64,000 nt of DNA from Pseudogulbenkiania ferrooxidans 2002 (GTDB taxonomy: Bacteria > Pseudomonadota > Gammaproteobacteria > Burkholderiales > Chromobacteriaceae): NCBI RefSeq assembly GCF_000174355.1, contig NZ_ACIS01000006.1, positions 1 through 64,000 on the forward strand, in the 5' to 3' direction. Below are positions 36,610-47,698 of the stretch, piece after piece (positions within the stretch are counted from its first letter, which is position 1; the number at the start of each line of letters is the position of its first letter). A program made the translations under genes and the position numbers. The notes below the pieces were generated by a model. The model did no database searches and was not told where the DNA came from. It saw only the letters and a program-made list of their open reading frames with translations.

Positions 36610-36649
36610 AAACGCTTCGGCCAACCTGCAAAGGTTGGCCGAAGCGTTT
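36610..36649. terminator. 18-bp inverted repeat terminator made of two copies of the recurrent 13-mer
   Basis: AAACGCTTCGGCCAACCT (36610-36627), loop GCAA, AGGTTGGCCGAAGCGTTT (36632-36649): a perfect 18-bp stem between the convergent GFA and rraA genes. Each arm contains the exact word GGTTGGCCGAAGC or its complement. The TTT ends on both strands make it a likely bidirectional terminator. Confidence 0.88.
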
Positions 36650-36671
36650 GGGGGCAGGGCGTGGGGCCGGG

Positions 36672-37151
36672 TCAGAGCAGGGCCCGATCGGCCACGATCA
36701 CGCCGTCTTCATCGGCGTAGAGCCAGTCGCCGGGGCTCAGGCTGACGCCGCCGAAGGTGACGGCGAGGCCGCGCTGGCCTTCGCCGCGCTTCACCGATTT
36801 GCGCGGGTGGGTATCCAGCGCCCGGACACCCAGGGGCAGGGCGTTGAGTGCCACCGAATCGCGGATGCAGCCATACACCACGATGCCGGCCCAGCCGTTC
36901 TTCACGGCCAGTTCGCCGATCTGGTCGCCAACCAGGGCGCAGCGGCGGGAGCCGCCGCCATCCACGACCAGCACCCGGCCGTTGCCCGGCTCGCTCAGCA
37001 CCTCGCGCACCAGGGTATTGTCCTCGAACACCTTGAGTGTCTCGATCTGGCCCTGGAAACGTGGGCAGGCGCCAAAACGCTGGAACATCGGCTCGAGCAC
37101 GCGCACATCGTTTTCGTGTTCGTCGCACAGGTCGGTCGTCAGAAAAGTCAT
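36672..37151 (-). CDS. rraA: RraA family protein (RNase E activity regulator / HMG aldolase-like)
   Basis: 159 residues, the RraA length. Characteristic blocks are [57 protein letters not shown] (the GD and RDS parts diagnostic) and [15 protein letters not shown]. coli RraA inhibits RNase E; many relatives are 4-hydroxy-4-methyl-2-oxoglutarate aldolases. Which role applies is not decidable by reading; the short length and N-terminus favour the RraA label. Confidence 0.9.
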   Translation of the reverse strand: MTFLTTDLCDEHENDVRVLEPMFQRFGACPRFQGQIETLKVFEDNTLVREVLSEPGNGRVLVVDGGGSRRCALVGDQIGELAVKNGWAGIVVYGCIRDSVALNALPLGVRALDTHPRKSVKRGEGQRGLAVTFGGVSLSPGDWLYADEDGVIVADRALL

Positions 37152-37240
37152 GCTTTCTCCTTGTGGTGTGTTGTGTTGATGGGGCGCCTGCTACCGTGCC
37201 CCAGGTTCGGCGAGTAACCGTCTGGCTGGGACTGACGGGG

Positions 37241-37266
37241 CAAAAAAAACCGCCCCGGAGGGCGGC
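37241..37266 (-). terminator. Intrinsic terminator of the lipoprotein protease gene
   Basis: On the minus strand, CCGCCC-TCCG-GGGCGG followed by eight T. It lies about 9 nt after the protease stop. A strong terminator. Confidence 0.92.
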
Positions 37267-37274
37267 TTGGTCGA

Positions 37275-38750
37275 TCAGTCGAGGCGCAGCGGCACGAACA
37301 GCGTGTTGTCCTGTCGCCGCACCAGAAGGGCAATGCTGCCGCCAGCGTTGGCCAGGGCGCGTTCGAATCCCTTCACATCGAGCACCTGGCTCTGGTTCAG
37401 GCCGATGATGATATCGCCGTGCTGCAGGCCGGCGCGTGCCGCCGGCCCCTGGGCTTTCTGGATCAAGAGGCCGCCAGGCAGGCCCAGTTCGGTTTTCTGG
37501 GCGGCGGTCAGTTCGGTCAGCGTCAGACCCAGCTTGTTGAACTGGAAGCTTTGCGGAGCCGGTTCTTCCTGCTGGGGCTGCGGCGCGTTGGCCGCTTCGT
37601 TGGCGAGTTCACCCAGCACCACCGGGACGTCCTTTTCCGCTCCCTTGCGCCAGACGCCGAGCTTGATCTTGGCGCCCGGCTGCAGGCCGCCGACCAGGAT
37701 CGGCAGATCCTTGGAGCTTTCCACCAGCTTGCCGTTCATGTGCAGGATGATGTCGCCGACCTGCAACCCGGCCTTGGCGGCCGGACCGTTGGGTTCCACC
37801 CGTACCACCAGCGCACCGTTGGGTTGTTTTAGGCCGAAGGACTGCGCCAGTTCCTGGCTGACTTCCTGAATGTGCACGCCGAGCTGGCCCCGGCTGACCT
37901 TGCCCTTGGTCTTGATCTGCTCGGCCACGTTGATGGCGATGTCGATCGGGATGGCGAAGGAGATGCCCATGAAGCCGCCGGAGCGGCTGTAGATCTGCGA
38001 GTTGATGCCGACGACCTCGCCACGCAGGTTGAACAGCGGCCCGCCGGAGTTGCCCGGATTGATCGCCACGTCGGTCTGGATGAAGGGCACGTAGTTTTCG
38101 TCGGGCAGGCTGCGTCCCTTGGCGGAGACGATGCCGGCGGTGACGGTGTTGTCGAAACCGAACGGTGCGCCGATGGCGGCGACCCACTCCCCAACCTTGA
38201 GCTTGGCCGGATCGCCGATCTTGGCCACCGGCAGGCCGGCCGCCTCGACCTTGAGCACGGCGACGTCGGTGCGCTTGTCGAGCCCGACCAGCTTGGCTTT
38301 CAGTTCGCGTTTGTCGGTCATCACGACCTTGATCTGCGAGCCGCCCGCGACGACGTGGGCGTTGGTCAGGATGTAGCCGTCATCGCTGATGATGAAGCCA
38401 GAGCCGAACGACACGCTCTCGCTCGGGGTCTGATCCTGCTGCGGCGGCTGGTTCGGCATGAAGCGACGGAAGAAGTCGTAGAGCGGGTCGTCTTCGGGGA
38501 TCGGGAAGGGCAGCTCGTTCTGGGCCGCGGCCGCTTCGAGCTTGTTGGCCTGAATGTTTACCACGGCTGGCCCGTCGCGCTCGACCAGCTGGGTGAAGTC
38601 GGGCAGCAGCATGGCCACCCGCCCGTCGGACTGGGCAGGAATCGCTACGTTGGGGTTATCGCCTTTGAACAGGCGTTCGATCTTGTCGCAGCCAGCAAGC
38701 AGCGTCACTGCCAGGGCGGCGCTGACAATGGTGCGGAAATACGGAGTCAC
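37275..38750 (-). CDS. DegP/HtrA-type periplasmic serine protease, predicted lipoprotein
   Basis: 491 residues from GTG 38750, which has an AGGA ribosome binding site and starts a lipoprotein signal (lipobox LAGC, Cys21, then Asp22). The S1C protease domain has the triad: His in TNAHVV, Asp in RTDVAVL and Ser in GNSGGPL. Two PDZ domains follow (about 285-375 and 395-485). In E. coli, Asp directly after the lipidated Cys retains lipoproteins in the inner membrane, so this protease is probably anchored there facing the periplasm. DegP/MucD proteins are usually soluble and DegS has a TM anchor with one PDZ, so this layout is a variant. Role: envelope protein quality control. Confidence 0.9.
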   Translation of the reverse strand: MTPYFRTIVSAALAVTLLAGCDKIERLFKGDNPNVAIPAQSDGRVAMLLPDFTQLVERDGPAVVNIQANKLEAAAAQNELPFPIPEDDPLYDFFRRFMPNQPPQQDQTPSESVSFGSGFIISDDGYILTNAHVVAGGSQIKVVMTDKRELKAKLVGLDKRTDVAVLKVEAAGLPVAKIGDPAKLKVGEWVAAIGAPFGFDNTVTAGIVSAKGRSLPDENYVPFIQTDVAINPGNSGGPLFNLRGEVVGINSQIYSRSGGFMGISFAIPIDIAINVAEQIKTKGKVSRGQLGVHIQEVSQELAQSFGLKQPNGALVVRVEPNGPAAKAGLQVGDIILHMNGKLVESSKDLPILVGGLQPGAKIKLGVWRKGAEKDVPVVLGELANEAANAPQPQQEEPAPQSFQFNKLGLTLTELTAAQKTELGLPGGLLIQKAQGPAARAGLQHGDIIIGLNQSQVLDVKGFERALANAGGSIALLVRRQDNTLFVPLRLD

Positions 38751-38856
38751 GGAACATCCTTTCTGGTAGTGACAGAGCGGAACTCGGGCCGGAGCGGTCA
38801 TTTTTCAAGTCCAGATTGCATGACGGAGGCCGCTTGAGTTCACTCTCCCGCTTTCA

Positions 38857-39489
38857 TCATACCGTTTTTGCAGGGTATTCACAGAGATCGACGATAGGAC
38901 AGCGTTCGCATTCAGGCCGGCGGGCCTTGCAGGTATAGCGGCCGTGCAGGATCAGCCAGTGGTGGGCATCGACCAGGTATTCGGCCGGAATGACCTTCAT
39001 CAGCTTGTCTTCCACCGCGCGCACGTCCTTGCCGGGGGCCAGGCGGGTGCGGTTGGCGACGCGGAAGATATGGGTGTCCACCGCCATGGTGGCGTGGCCG
39101 AAGGCGGTGTTGAGCACCACGTTGGCGGTCTTGCGGCCGACGCCGGGCAGCGCCTCCAGCTCTTCGCGGGTTTGCGGCACTTCGCCGCCGTGCTTTTCCA
39201 GCAGCAGGCGGCAGGTGGCGATGACGTTCTTGGCCTTGGTGCGGTAGAGGCCGATGGTCTTGATGTACTCGGAGAGCCCTTCTTCGCCCAGCGAGAGCAG
39301 GGCCGCCGGGGTGTTGGCGACCGGGAACAGCAGGCGTGTGGCCTTGTTGACGCCGACGTCGGTGGCTTGCGCCGACAGTACCACGGCGATCAGCAGCTCG
39401 AACGGTGTGCGGTATTCGAGTTCGGTGCGCGGCGCGGGGTTGAGTTCTTTGAGACGGCGGAAGATCTCACGGCGTTTGGCGGCGTTCAC
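38857..39489 (-). CDS. nth: Endonuclease III (DNA glycosylase/AP lyase)
   Basis: 210 residues. It removes oxidised pyrimidines and nicks AP sites. The helix-hairpin-helix with catalytic Lys is [18 protein letters not shown], and the catalytic Asp is in [12 protein letters not shown]. The C-terminal [4Fe-4S] loop has Cys spacing 6-2-5 ([17 protein letters not shown]). It overlaps the rsxB stop by 4 nt and is translated after rsxB. Confidence 0.97.
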   Translation of the reverse strand: MNAAKRREIFRRLKELNPAPRTELEYRTPFELLIAVVLSAQATDVGVNKATRLLFPVANTPAALLSLGEEGLSEYIKTIGLYRTKAKNVIATCRLLLEKHGGEVPQTREELEALPGVGRKTANVVLNTAFGHATMAVDTHIFRVANRTRLAPGKDVRAVEDKLMKVIPAEYLVDAHHWLILHGRYTCKARRPECERCPIVDLCEYPAKTV

Positions 39490-40184
39490 TGCGAGTCCTT
39501 GTCGGCATCTTCCTTGGCGGCGCGCAGGGCGGCGGCGCGTTCCATCGCCTTGCGGATCAGTTCGTTCTTGTCGACGGCGGAAGTTTGTGGTGCCGGGCGG
39601 GTCTCATCGGCAGCAGCCGGGGGCGGAACCGGAGTGCTCACCGCGGCGCGCTCGGCCAGGCGCTGCGCTTTTTCGGCCTGATCGCGCGCCTTGCGTGCCT
39701 GGTGGTGTTCGTAACGCTTGCGCGCCTGCTGGGCTCGCGCCATGACGTGTTCGCGCTTGCCATCGTCCGGGTCGTCCACCGGCACCAGATCGATGCAGTC
39801 CACCGGACAGGGGGCCACGCACAATTCGCAGCCAGTGCATTCGGCCGCGATCACGGTGTGCATCAGCTTGGCCGCGCCGACGATGGCGTCCACCGGACAG
39901 GCCTGGATGCACAGGGTACAGCCGATGCAGCTGTCTTCCTGGATCACGGCGAGCGCGCGCGGCTTGGGCTGCGGGCCGTCGGCAGCGAACGGGATGACGG
40001 GCTGTTCCAGCAGTTCTGCCAGCGCCCGGATGCCGTCCGCGCCGCCCGGCGGGCAACGGTTGATCGGGTCGCGTCCTTCCGCCAGTGCCTCGGCATAGGG
40101 CCGGCAACCGGCGTGGCCGCACTGGCCACACTGGGTCTGGGGCAGGAGGGCGTCGATCCGCTCGACGAGAGTGATCACGGGCAT
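39486..40184 (-). CDS. rsxB: RsxB/RnfB-type ferredoxin, lacking the membrane anchor
   Basis: 232 residues. A 4Fe-4S Fes domain ([17 protein letters not shown]) is followed by two 4Fe-4S ferredoxin motifs ([16 protein letters not shown] and [16 protein letters not shown]). The C-terminal third is charged, helical and Ala-rich. Standard RnfB has an N-terminal membrane helix; here the protein starts directly at [19 protein letters not shown], so it should be soluble. No rsxA/C/D/G/E genes are near. It overlaps nth (an iron-sulfur glycosylase) by 4 nt. Electron transfer is likely, the partner unknown. Confidence 0.88.
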   Translation of the reverse strand: MPVITLVERIDALLPQTQCGQCGHAGCRPYAEALAEGRDPINRCPPGGADGIRALAELLEQPVIPFAADGPQPKPRALAVIQEDSCIGCTLCIQACPVDAIVGAAKLMHTVIAAECTGCELCVAPCPVDCIDLVPVDDPDDGKREHVMARAQQARKRYEHHQARKARDQAEKAQRLAERAAVSTPVPPPAAADETRPAPQTSAVDKNELIRKAMERAAALRAAKEDADKDSQ

Positions 40185-40285
40185 GCTGTCGGAGTCCACA
40201 TCAAAACCGTTTATTATCCGTCCTCCAGGCGGCAGCTTCAATGCCTGCGCTGTGATGGTCGGCGCGCGGCTCACCCTCCCGCCGG

Positions 40286-42370
40286 TCAGAACGACAGCTT
40301 GGTCTGCAGCACCACCTCGCGCGGTTCGCCGACGTTGACTTGCAGGTTGCTGCCGCTGGTCGAGGTGTAATAGGTCTTGTCGAACAGGTTCTTGACGTTG
40401 AGCTGCACGTCGAGCCTGTTGCCACCCAGGCGGGTCTGCCAGGCGACGAAGGCGTCGGCCACGGTGTAGGCGTCGAGCGCGAAGCTGTTGAGTGCGTCGC
40501 CCTGGCGCTTGCCGACGTAGCGTGTGCCGCCGCCGACACGCCAGCGGTCGCCGTTGCCGGCCGGTGTGAAGTCGTAGGCGAGGAAGGCCGAGGCGGTGTG
40601 GCGGGCGACGTTGAACAGTTGCTTGCCGACGTAGGCGGCCTGGTCGTCCAGCACCTCGGCGTCGGTGTAGGCGTAGCTGCCGATGGCGCTCAACTGGCGC
40701 GTGAGCTTGCCGCTGACGTCGAGTTCGACGCCCTGCGAGCGTACCTTGCCGACCGCGCGCGAGACGTCGTTCTCGGTTACCAGCACATTGCGCTTGACGA
40801 TGTGATAGAGCGCGGCGGTGGCCGAGACGCACTCGGTCTCCAGCTTGACCCCGCCTTCGTGCACCACGCCACGTTCCGGCTCAAAGGGCCCGCCTTCGCT
40901 CACCGAGCTGTTCGGTTTGAACGACTCGCTGTAGTTGGCGTACAGCGACACGGCCGTCGTCACACGATAGACCACGCTGGCCTGCGGCAGGGCCACGTTG
41001 CCGCTCGCTTCGCCAGTGATGGTGAACGGTCGGCCGGCGCCATCGCTCTGGCGGTAGTGCTGGTAGCGCAGGCCGCCGACGGCGATCCACTGCTCGTTCA
41101 GATGCAGTGAATCCTTCACCAGCACGGCCTCGGTCTCGACCTTGCTGCGCACGTCGCTCTTGCTGGCGCTGACCGTGCTCGGGTAGGCGAGCTGGCCATA
41201 GTCCGGGTCGAACACGTTGAAGCCGCCGACGGCGCTGCCGCGCAGCGCGTCGCCCTTGCTCTGGCGGTTTTGCTCCAGGTCCACGCCGAACAGCAGTTCG
41301 TGGCGCATCCCCAGCCAGTTCACGTCGCCCAACAGGTTGGCCGAAGCCAGCAGATTGGTGTCGTCGAAGGCGCGGTTGCCGTCGGCGCTGCGCCGCAGGA
41401 TGCCGGGGCTGGCGTTATAGGAGACCGGGCGCGCCTGGTTGTCGCTGTAGCGGTGGTTGTTCCAGCCGGCGTTGAAACGTGCGCGCCAGCTGTCGTCGAG
41501 ATCGTGCTCGATTTCGGCGGTCACGCTCTGCGCCGTGCCTTGCGCCACGTTCCACGCTTCGTCGAGGCGGCGTTCGCGCGGGATGGCGATGGGCTGGCCG
41601 TTGCTGAACACGGTGCCGCGGTCGTAGGGCACCGAATAATCCAGGTATTCGTAAGCGACGCGGGCGCGGGTGCTGCCGTCGCGCCAGGCCAGCGACGGGG
41701 CGATCAGCTTGCGCCGGGTGGTGCCGAAGTTGCGCCAGTAGTCGGTTTCCTCCAACTCGCCGATCAGGCGGTAGGCCAAGACGCTGTCGCCGATCGGCCC
41801 GGTCAGATCGAGGCTGCCGCTGCCGCCACCGAAGCTGCTGCTGGTCAGCGTCACGCTGCCGGCCTGCTGGTACTGCGGTTTCTTGGTGATGACGTTGATG
41901 ATGCCGCCCGGTTCCTGGATGCCGTACAGCAGCGAGGCCGGGCCTTTGAGGACCTCGACCTGCTCGGTGGTGGCGCTGAAGTTGCGCGGCAGGGTGGAGC
42001 GCACGCCGTCGCGCAGGATGGAGCCGTCGGCACGGCTGCCGAAACCGCGCCGGATGAAGCTGTCCCAGGTGTTGGCTAGGGTGTTGGTCTGGGCCACGCC
42101 GCTGACGTTGGCGAGCGCTTCGTCGAGCGAGGTGACCTGCTGGTCTTGCAGCACCTGGTGAGGCACCACGTTAAGTGCCTGCGGGGTCTCGATCAGCGGC
42201 GCCGGGCTGCGCGTGGCGCTGCTGCTGATGCGAGGTTGATAGTCGTTGCCGGCGGGGGGGGCGGCGCTGACTTCGACCACGGCAAGTTCGGTGGTGTCGT
42301 TCTGGCTGGCGTAGGCGGGGGCGGCAAGGACGAGGCTCAGTGCCAGGAGCGAGGTATCGGTTTTCTTCAT
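40286..42370 (-). CDS. TonB-dependent siderophore receptor
   Basis: 694 residues with a signal peptide ([21 protein letters not shown], cleavage near residue 21). The plug domain has [22 protein letters not shown], then the [28 protein letters not shown] block ([10 protein letters not shown] diagnostic), followed by a 22-strand barrel ending in ...LQTKLSF with the terminal Phe needed for BAM recognition. It resembles ferrichrome/ferrioxamine-type receptors; the ligand is unproven. A Fur-box-like site lies in the divergent promoter region shared with a PepSY protein. Confidence 0.93.
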   Translation of the reverse strand: MKKTDTSLLALSLVLAAPAYASQNDTTELAVVEVSAAPPAGNDYQPRISSSATRSPAPLIETPQALNVVPHQVLQDQQVTSLDEALANVSGVAQTNTLANTWDSFIRRGFGSRADGSILRDGVRSTLPRNFSATTEQVEVLKGPASLLYGIQEPGGIINVITKKPQYQQAGSVTLTSSSFGGGSGSLDLTGPIGDSVLAYRLIGELEETDYWRNFGTTRRKLIAPSLAWRDGSTRARVAYEYLDYSVPYDRGTVFSNGQPIAIPRERRLDEAWNVAQGTAQSVTAEIEHDLDDSWRARFNAGWNNHRYSDNQARPVSYNASPGILRRSADGNRAFDDTNLLASANLLGDVNWLGMRHELLFGVDLEQNRQSKGDALRGSAVGGFNVFDPDYGQLAYPSTVSASKSDVRSKVETEAVLVKDSLHLNEQWIAVGGLRYQHYRQSDGAGRPFTITGEASGNVALPQASVVYRVTTAVSLYANYSESFKPNSSVSEGGPFEPERGVVHEGGVKLETECVSATAALYHIVKRNVLVTENDVSRAVGKVRSQGVELDVSGKLTRQLSAIGSYAYTDAEVLDDQAAYVGKQLFNVARHTASAFLAYDFTPAGNGDRWRVGGGTRYVGKRQGDALNSFALDAYTVADAFVAWQTRLGGNRLDVQLNVKNLFDKTYYTSTSGSNLQVNVGEPREVVLQTKLSF

Positions 42371-42437
42371 TGTTGCGGGGGCTCGGGGCGGAAACGGTCG
42401 GCAGGACTTGGCCGAGAATGGTGTGGTTCGGCTAGTT

Positions 42438-42462
42438 AATGATAAAGATTCTCATTATAATT
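42438..42462. promoter_or_regulatory. Fur-box-like operator between the receptor and PepSY genes
   Basis: AATGATAAAGATTCTCATTATAATT resembles the 19-bp Fur consensus (GATAATGATAATCATTATC): AATGATAA on one side, TCATTAT on the other. The AT-rich site sits between the divergent receptor and PepSY genes. Iron-responsive repression of both is the likely meaning. Confidence 0.78.
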
Positions 42463-42520
42463 GTCGTTTTGCCTCACGCCAATAGGCCCGGCCTGGCGCC
42501 GGGGCCGACAAGGACACACC

Positions 42521-43609
42521 ATGAAACGAGGAATCATCCTGCTGCACCGCTACCTGGGGCTCGCCTGTGCGCTGGGCGCGCTGATACTGGGCCTGAGCGG
42601 TGGCCTGCTGGTGTTCAAGAAAGAGCTGTCGACGCTCAGCGGTGAGCGGCCGGTGGCGGTGAACGGGCCGTTCGTCGGCTACCAGGCGCTGTACCAGGCT
42701 GCGGAATCGCGCCATCCAGGTGGCAGCGTCAACCTGCGCTTCGGCGAAACGTTGGCCGAACCAGTGCTGGTGCGCATCCGTGGCGCCGGCGAGGAGCGCT
42801 TGCTGTGGCTCGACCCGGTGACGGCCGAGGTGGTGAGCGATAGTGCTCCCGGCGAGGGGCTGTTCAGCTGGCTGCGGGAACTGCACGAAATGCTGCTGAT
42901 GGACGACGCCGGCGAAACGCTGGTCGGCATCATCGGCATCGGCCTGCTGCTGATGGTGATCAGCGGTCTGATCTACTGGTGGCCCAAGGACTGGAAGCGG
43001 GCGTGGCGCGTGCGCACCGACAAGGGGGTGCGCATTCTGGTGGCCGATCTGCACCGCGTCGCCGGTACGGCCTTGTCGGTGGTGCTCTTGATCAGCGCGC
43101 TGACCGGCGTGCTGCTGGTGTTCTCCAAGCCCATCAACGGCTGGATCAACGCGCTCTACGGTGCCAAGCCGGCCAGGAGCGCCAAGGTCGTGCCGGGCGA
43201 AGCACGGCTGCCGCTCGACCTGCTGGTGGCCAAGGGCAACGCGGCGCTGCCCGGCGGCCGGCTGGTGGACGTGCGTGTCGATGCCAAGGCCGACAAGCCG
43301 GTGGTGCTGCGCAAGCGCCTGCCGGGTGAGATTCAGCCCAACGGGCGCAGCATGGTCGAGGTCGACCCGTACCGCGGCGAGGTGTTGACGGTGCGTCCGG
43401 TCGACCAGGCCGAGCCGGGGATCCGCCTGACTACCTGGGTGTTCGCCTTTCACGTCGGCTCGGTCGGTGGCCTGCCGCACCGCGTGTTGATGCTGGTGAC
43501 CGGCCTGGGGTTGGCCCTGCTGGGCGGCTCGGGCGTGTACCAGTGGAGCGCACGCGAGTGGAAGCAGAGGCGGGCTATGCCGAATCGCCTGGCGCCGCGC
43601 GCGGGGTGA
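42521..43609 (+). CDS. PepSY-associated membrane protein (putative siderophore-iron reductase)
   Basis: 362 residues. N-terminal MKRGIILLHRYLGLACALGALILGLSGGLLVF (first 20 residues suffice) is the PepSY_TM start. Membrane segments lie near 10-33, 140-160, 190-212 and 325-345. LHRYLG, LHEMLL, LHRVAG and FHVG supply paired His residues suited to haem. Divergent partner of a TonB siderophore receptor; such proteins often reduce or release siderophore iron at the inner membrane. The ATG at 42521 follows AAGGACACACC. About 220 bases with no recognised gene follow it. Confidence 0.85.
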   Translation: MKRGIILLHRYLGLACALGALILGLSGGLLVFKKELSTLSGERPVAVNGPFVGYQALYQAAESRHPGGSVNLRFGETLAEPVLVRIRGAGEERLLWLDPVTAEVVSDSAPGEGLFSWLRELHEMLLMDDAGETLVGIIGIGLLLMVISGLIYWWPKDWKRAWRVRTDKGVRILVADLHRVAGTALSVVLLISALTGVLLVFSKPINGWINALYGAKPARSAKVVPGEARLPLDLLVAKGNAALPGGRLVDVRVDAKADKPVVLRKRLPGEIQPNGRSMVEVDPYRGEVLTVRPVDQAEPGIRLTTWVFAFHVGSVGGLPHRVLMLVTGLGLALLGGSGVYQWSAREWKQRRAMPNRLAPRAG

Positions 43610-43830
43610 GCGTGGCGTGATGCCCGCGCGCTCTCGGTGGGCTTCCCGTTCAGCCTTGGGGGCGGAGTGAAGAGGGCGCTTCACCTCATGCTCCCGCCGA
43701 CGCTTCCGCTGGGGCCGCGACGTCCTGCTTCGAGATTTCCCTTCGGAAACGGCGGCAGGCGCTCGCTCCTGACGCTTGGAATACCGTCTCGGGGTGGTCC
43801 TGCGCCCCGAGCTAGCCCTGATGTGAAATA

Positions 43831-44751
43831 TCAGCGGGCGCGGCGAGGCAGGAAAATCTCCGCGACCATGCAGCGCGCGCCGCCGCCGCCCAGCCGCTCG
43901 ATGGTGTCGATCGGGGCGAGAGCGACCCTGGCGTAAGACGAAATGGCGGTTTGTTGCTCTGGCGTCAGCGAGGACCAGGCCTGGCGCGACAGGGCGAACA
44001 CCGGTTCGCCGTTGCGGGAGGAGAGTTCGATCATGTTGCCGGCGAAGTGCTCTAGCTGATCGTAGGAAATATCGATGATCTCTTTGCCGCTGTCGGTCAG
44101 GGCCTGTATCAGGGCGTCTCGTTCGTTCCAATCCCGGATCGATTCCAGGCATACGACGGCGAGCGTCTTGCCCACGCACATCATCACGTTGGTGTGGTAG
44201 ATCGGCTTGCCGTGACGGTCGACCGAGTGAAACCAGAACGACTGGTAACCGATGGTTTCCGAAACCGCCTTCATTACGTTCTCGCTGCTGCGCGACGAGA
44301 AGCAGACGTAGGTCATTTTCTGGTCGTGGTCGAAAATCATGGTGCCGGTGCCTTCGTGGTACTGCCCGACCCTCTCGAAGCCGCTCAGATCGATGACTTC
44401 CTCGACGGCGAATACATGCTTGATCTTTTCCAGGACCTTGTTGTTGCGCTCCAGGCGACGGTTGGGCGCTTCCATCGGGTAGAGCAGCACCTTGCCGTCG
44501 GCGTGCAGGCTGATCCAGTTGTTGGGGAAGATCGAATCGGGCGTGTGCGGCTCCACCGTGTCGTCGATGACCAGCACGTCGACGCCGCAGCGGCGCAACT
44601 CACCCACGTAGGCATCGAATTCGGCGAGCGCGTTTTGCTGCGCTTCCTGGTGGTCGATGTCCGATTTCTGAAAGGCGTTCGAGGGCGACGTTTGCGGATT
44701 GGACAGGAATCGCGCCGGGCGGATCATCAGAATCGTGCTGGTGGTTTGCAT
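43831..44751 (-). CDS. ctlX: Citrulline utilization hydrolase CtlX-type (arginine deiminase superfamily)
   Basis: 306 residues. Amidinotransferase/deiminase fold: ILMIRPARFLSNPQTSPSNAF, DSIFPNNWIS (Asp/Asn site), GTGTMIFDH, FWFHSVDRHGKPIYHTNVMM (His) and the C-terminal nucleophile region GGGGARCMVAEIF. CtlX proteins hydrolyse citrulline to ornithine; some relatives use other guanidino or ureido compounds. The ATG at 44751 was chosen over a longer in-frame extension because it has AAGGA upstream and the family N-terminus. Divergent from an Lrp-type regulator that probably controls it. Confidence 0.88.
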   Translation of the reverse strand: MQTTSTILMIRPARFLSNPQTSPSNAFQKSDIDHQEAQQNALAEFDAYVGELRRCGVDVLVIDDTVEPHTPDSIFPNNWISLHADGKVLLYPMEAPNRRLERNNKVLEKIKHVFAVEEVIDLSGFERVGQYHEGTGTMIFDHDQKMTYVCFSSRSSENVMKAVSETIGYQSFWFHSVDRHGKPIYHTNVMMCVGKTLAVVCLESIRDWNERDALIQALTDSGKEIIDISYDQLEHFAGNMIELSSRNGEPVFALSRQAWSSLTPEQQTAISSYARVALAPIDTIERLGGGGARCMVAEIFLPRRAR

Positions 44752-44890
44752 GCTGCTTAATCGTCCTTGCTGGAGGGGGGAGTAAGGGGCCATTTTTATG
44801 GTCTCGGGTCGACATCGTTGGCGGCTCACGAGCAATGTCGATCTCGGTTTTGCCGCTATTGTGGACCGCTGCCTTGTTGGCAAAAAGTTG

Positions 44891-44926
44891 GCAAACTTCG
44901 CAAATTCTCACTATATTTTGCAAATT
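44891..44926. promoter_or_regulatory. Direct repeats in the ctlX/lrp divergent promoter
   Basis: GCAAATT occurs at 44900-44906 and 44920-44926, with a related GCAAACT at 44891-44897, in an AT-rich stretch 25-60 nt before the lrp-type start. The 20-bp spacing puts two copies on the same DNA face, as expected for an Lrp/AsnC regulator. Binding is inferred. Confidence 0.55.
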
Positions 44927-44951
44927 GATATATTGAATTGGCGTTTTGACA

Positions 44952-45374
44952 ATGAATGACACGGATCGACAGTTGCTGGCCTTGCTGAGGGACGATGCGC
45001 GCATGTCGGTGACGACGCTGGCGGAAAAGCTGAGGGTGTCGCGGGCGACGGTGCAGAGCCGGATCAACAAGCTGGAGGAGACGGGGGTGATCGTGGGTTA
45101 CACCGTCCGGCTCAAGCCGGAGGCGGAAACCCATCGTATCAGGGCGTGGATGGGCATTGCCGTCGAGGGCAACAAGGCGCCGTCGGTGCTGCAGGCACTG
45201 CGCGGCGATCCCAACGTGCAGACCCTGCATTCGACCAACGGGCGTTGGGACATCGTGACCGAACTGCGCGCCGATACCCTGGAGCAGTTCGACCGCGTGC
45301 TCGGGCGCATCAGGCTGATTCCCGGCATCGCGTCGACCGAGACCAGCATCCTGCTGTCGACGCACAAGGTGTAG
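44952..45374 (+). CDS. Lrp/AsnC family transcriptional regulator
   Basis: 140 residues. N-terminal winged helix (MNDTDRQLLALLRDDARMS, LRVSRATVQSRINKLEETGVI) and C-terminal RAM domain (WDIVTELRADTLEQFDRVLGRIR, SILLSTHKV). It likely senses an amino acid, perhaps arginine, ornithine or citrulline, given the divergent ctlX. The ATG at 44952 was chosen over TTG 44946, two codons upstream. Confidence 0.93.
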   Translation: MNDTDRQLLALLRDDARMSVTTLAEKLRVSRATVQSRINKLEETGVIVGYTVRLKPEAETHRIRAWMGIAVEGNKAPSVLQALRGDPNVQTLHSTNGRWDIVTELRADTLEQFDRVLGRIRLIPGIASTETSILLSTHKV

Positions 45375-45481
45375 CGTTGCCGTGCGCCAAGGTCGCCGCA
45401 ACGAGGGCGGATTTCCCCTGTTTGGGCGGCTGACAGTGGCCGAAGAGGGCGCCCGCGTTCGTCGGGCCCGGTGACGCTATG

Positions 45482-45549
45482 CCGTTGGCCGGGAGGCCAA
45501 CGGTGAATGACCCGCGCGCGGCCAGGCCGGCACAGGGGTTGGCCGAAGC
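45482..45549. repeat. Inverted repeat CCGTTGGCC/GGCCAACGG plus an exact 13-mer repeat copy
   Basis: CCGTTGGCC-GGGA-GGCCAACGG (about 45483-45504) is a 9-bp stem after the lrp-type gene. The exact word GGTTGGCCGAAGC follows at 45537-45549. Both sit in a ~290-base gap before the acs terminator. The hairpin may terminate the regulator transcript though no T run follows. Confidence 0.6.
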
Positions 45550-45591
45550 TCACGCCTGACGTTTAGGGGAAAGGGGGGCGAGCGGGGTGCG

Positions 45592-45619
45592 CAAAAAAAA
45601 GCCCGGCGGGTGCCGGGCA
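45592..45619 (-). terminator. Intrinsic terminator after acs
   Basis: On the minus strand, GCCCGGC-ACCC-GCCGGGC followed by eight T. It lies about 50 nt beyond the acs stop and ends the acetate operon. Confidence 0.92.
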
Positions 45620-45666
45620 AAGTCCTGTTTCACACAGACAGATACATCAGGAACAGGTAGTTGGTA

Positions 45667-47634
<1,968 letters not shown>

Positions 47635-47698
47635 TGTGTTCTCCTTGTAGCGTGCCGGATGCCGCACCCTGGCGGGTGCGGCGGGCATGAGTTGCAGA

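Noticed and set aside
43610-43830. Small gene in the gap after the PepSY protein
   Set aside because: Open frames there have no ribosome binding site, no recognisable protein features and overlap ctlX antisense.
45482-45504. CCGTTGGCC/GGCCAACGG hairpin counted as a copy of the recurrent 13-mer pair
   Set aside because: It lacks the GAA/TTC half of the core, so it was not counted among the copies, though it may be a decayed pair.
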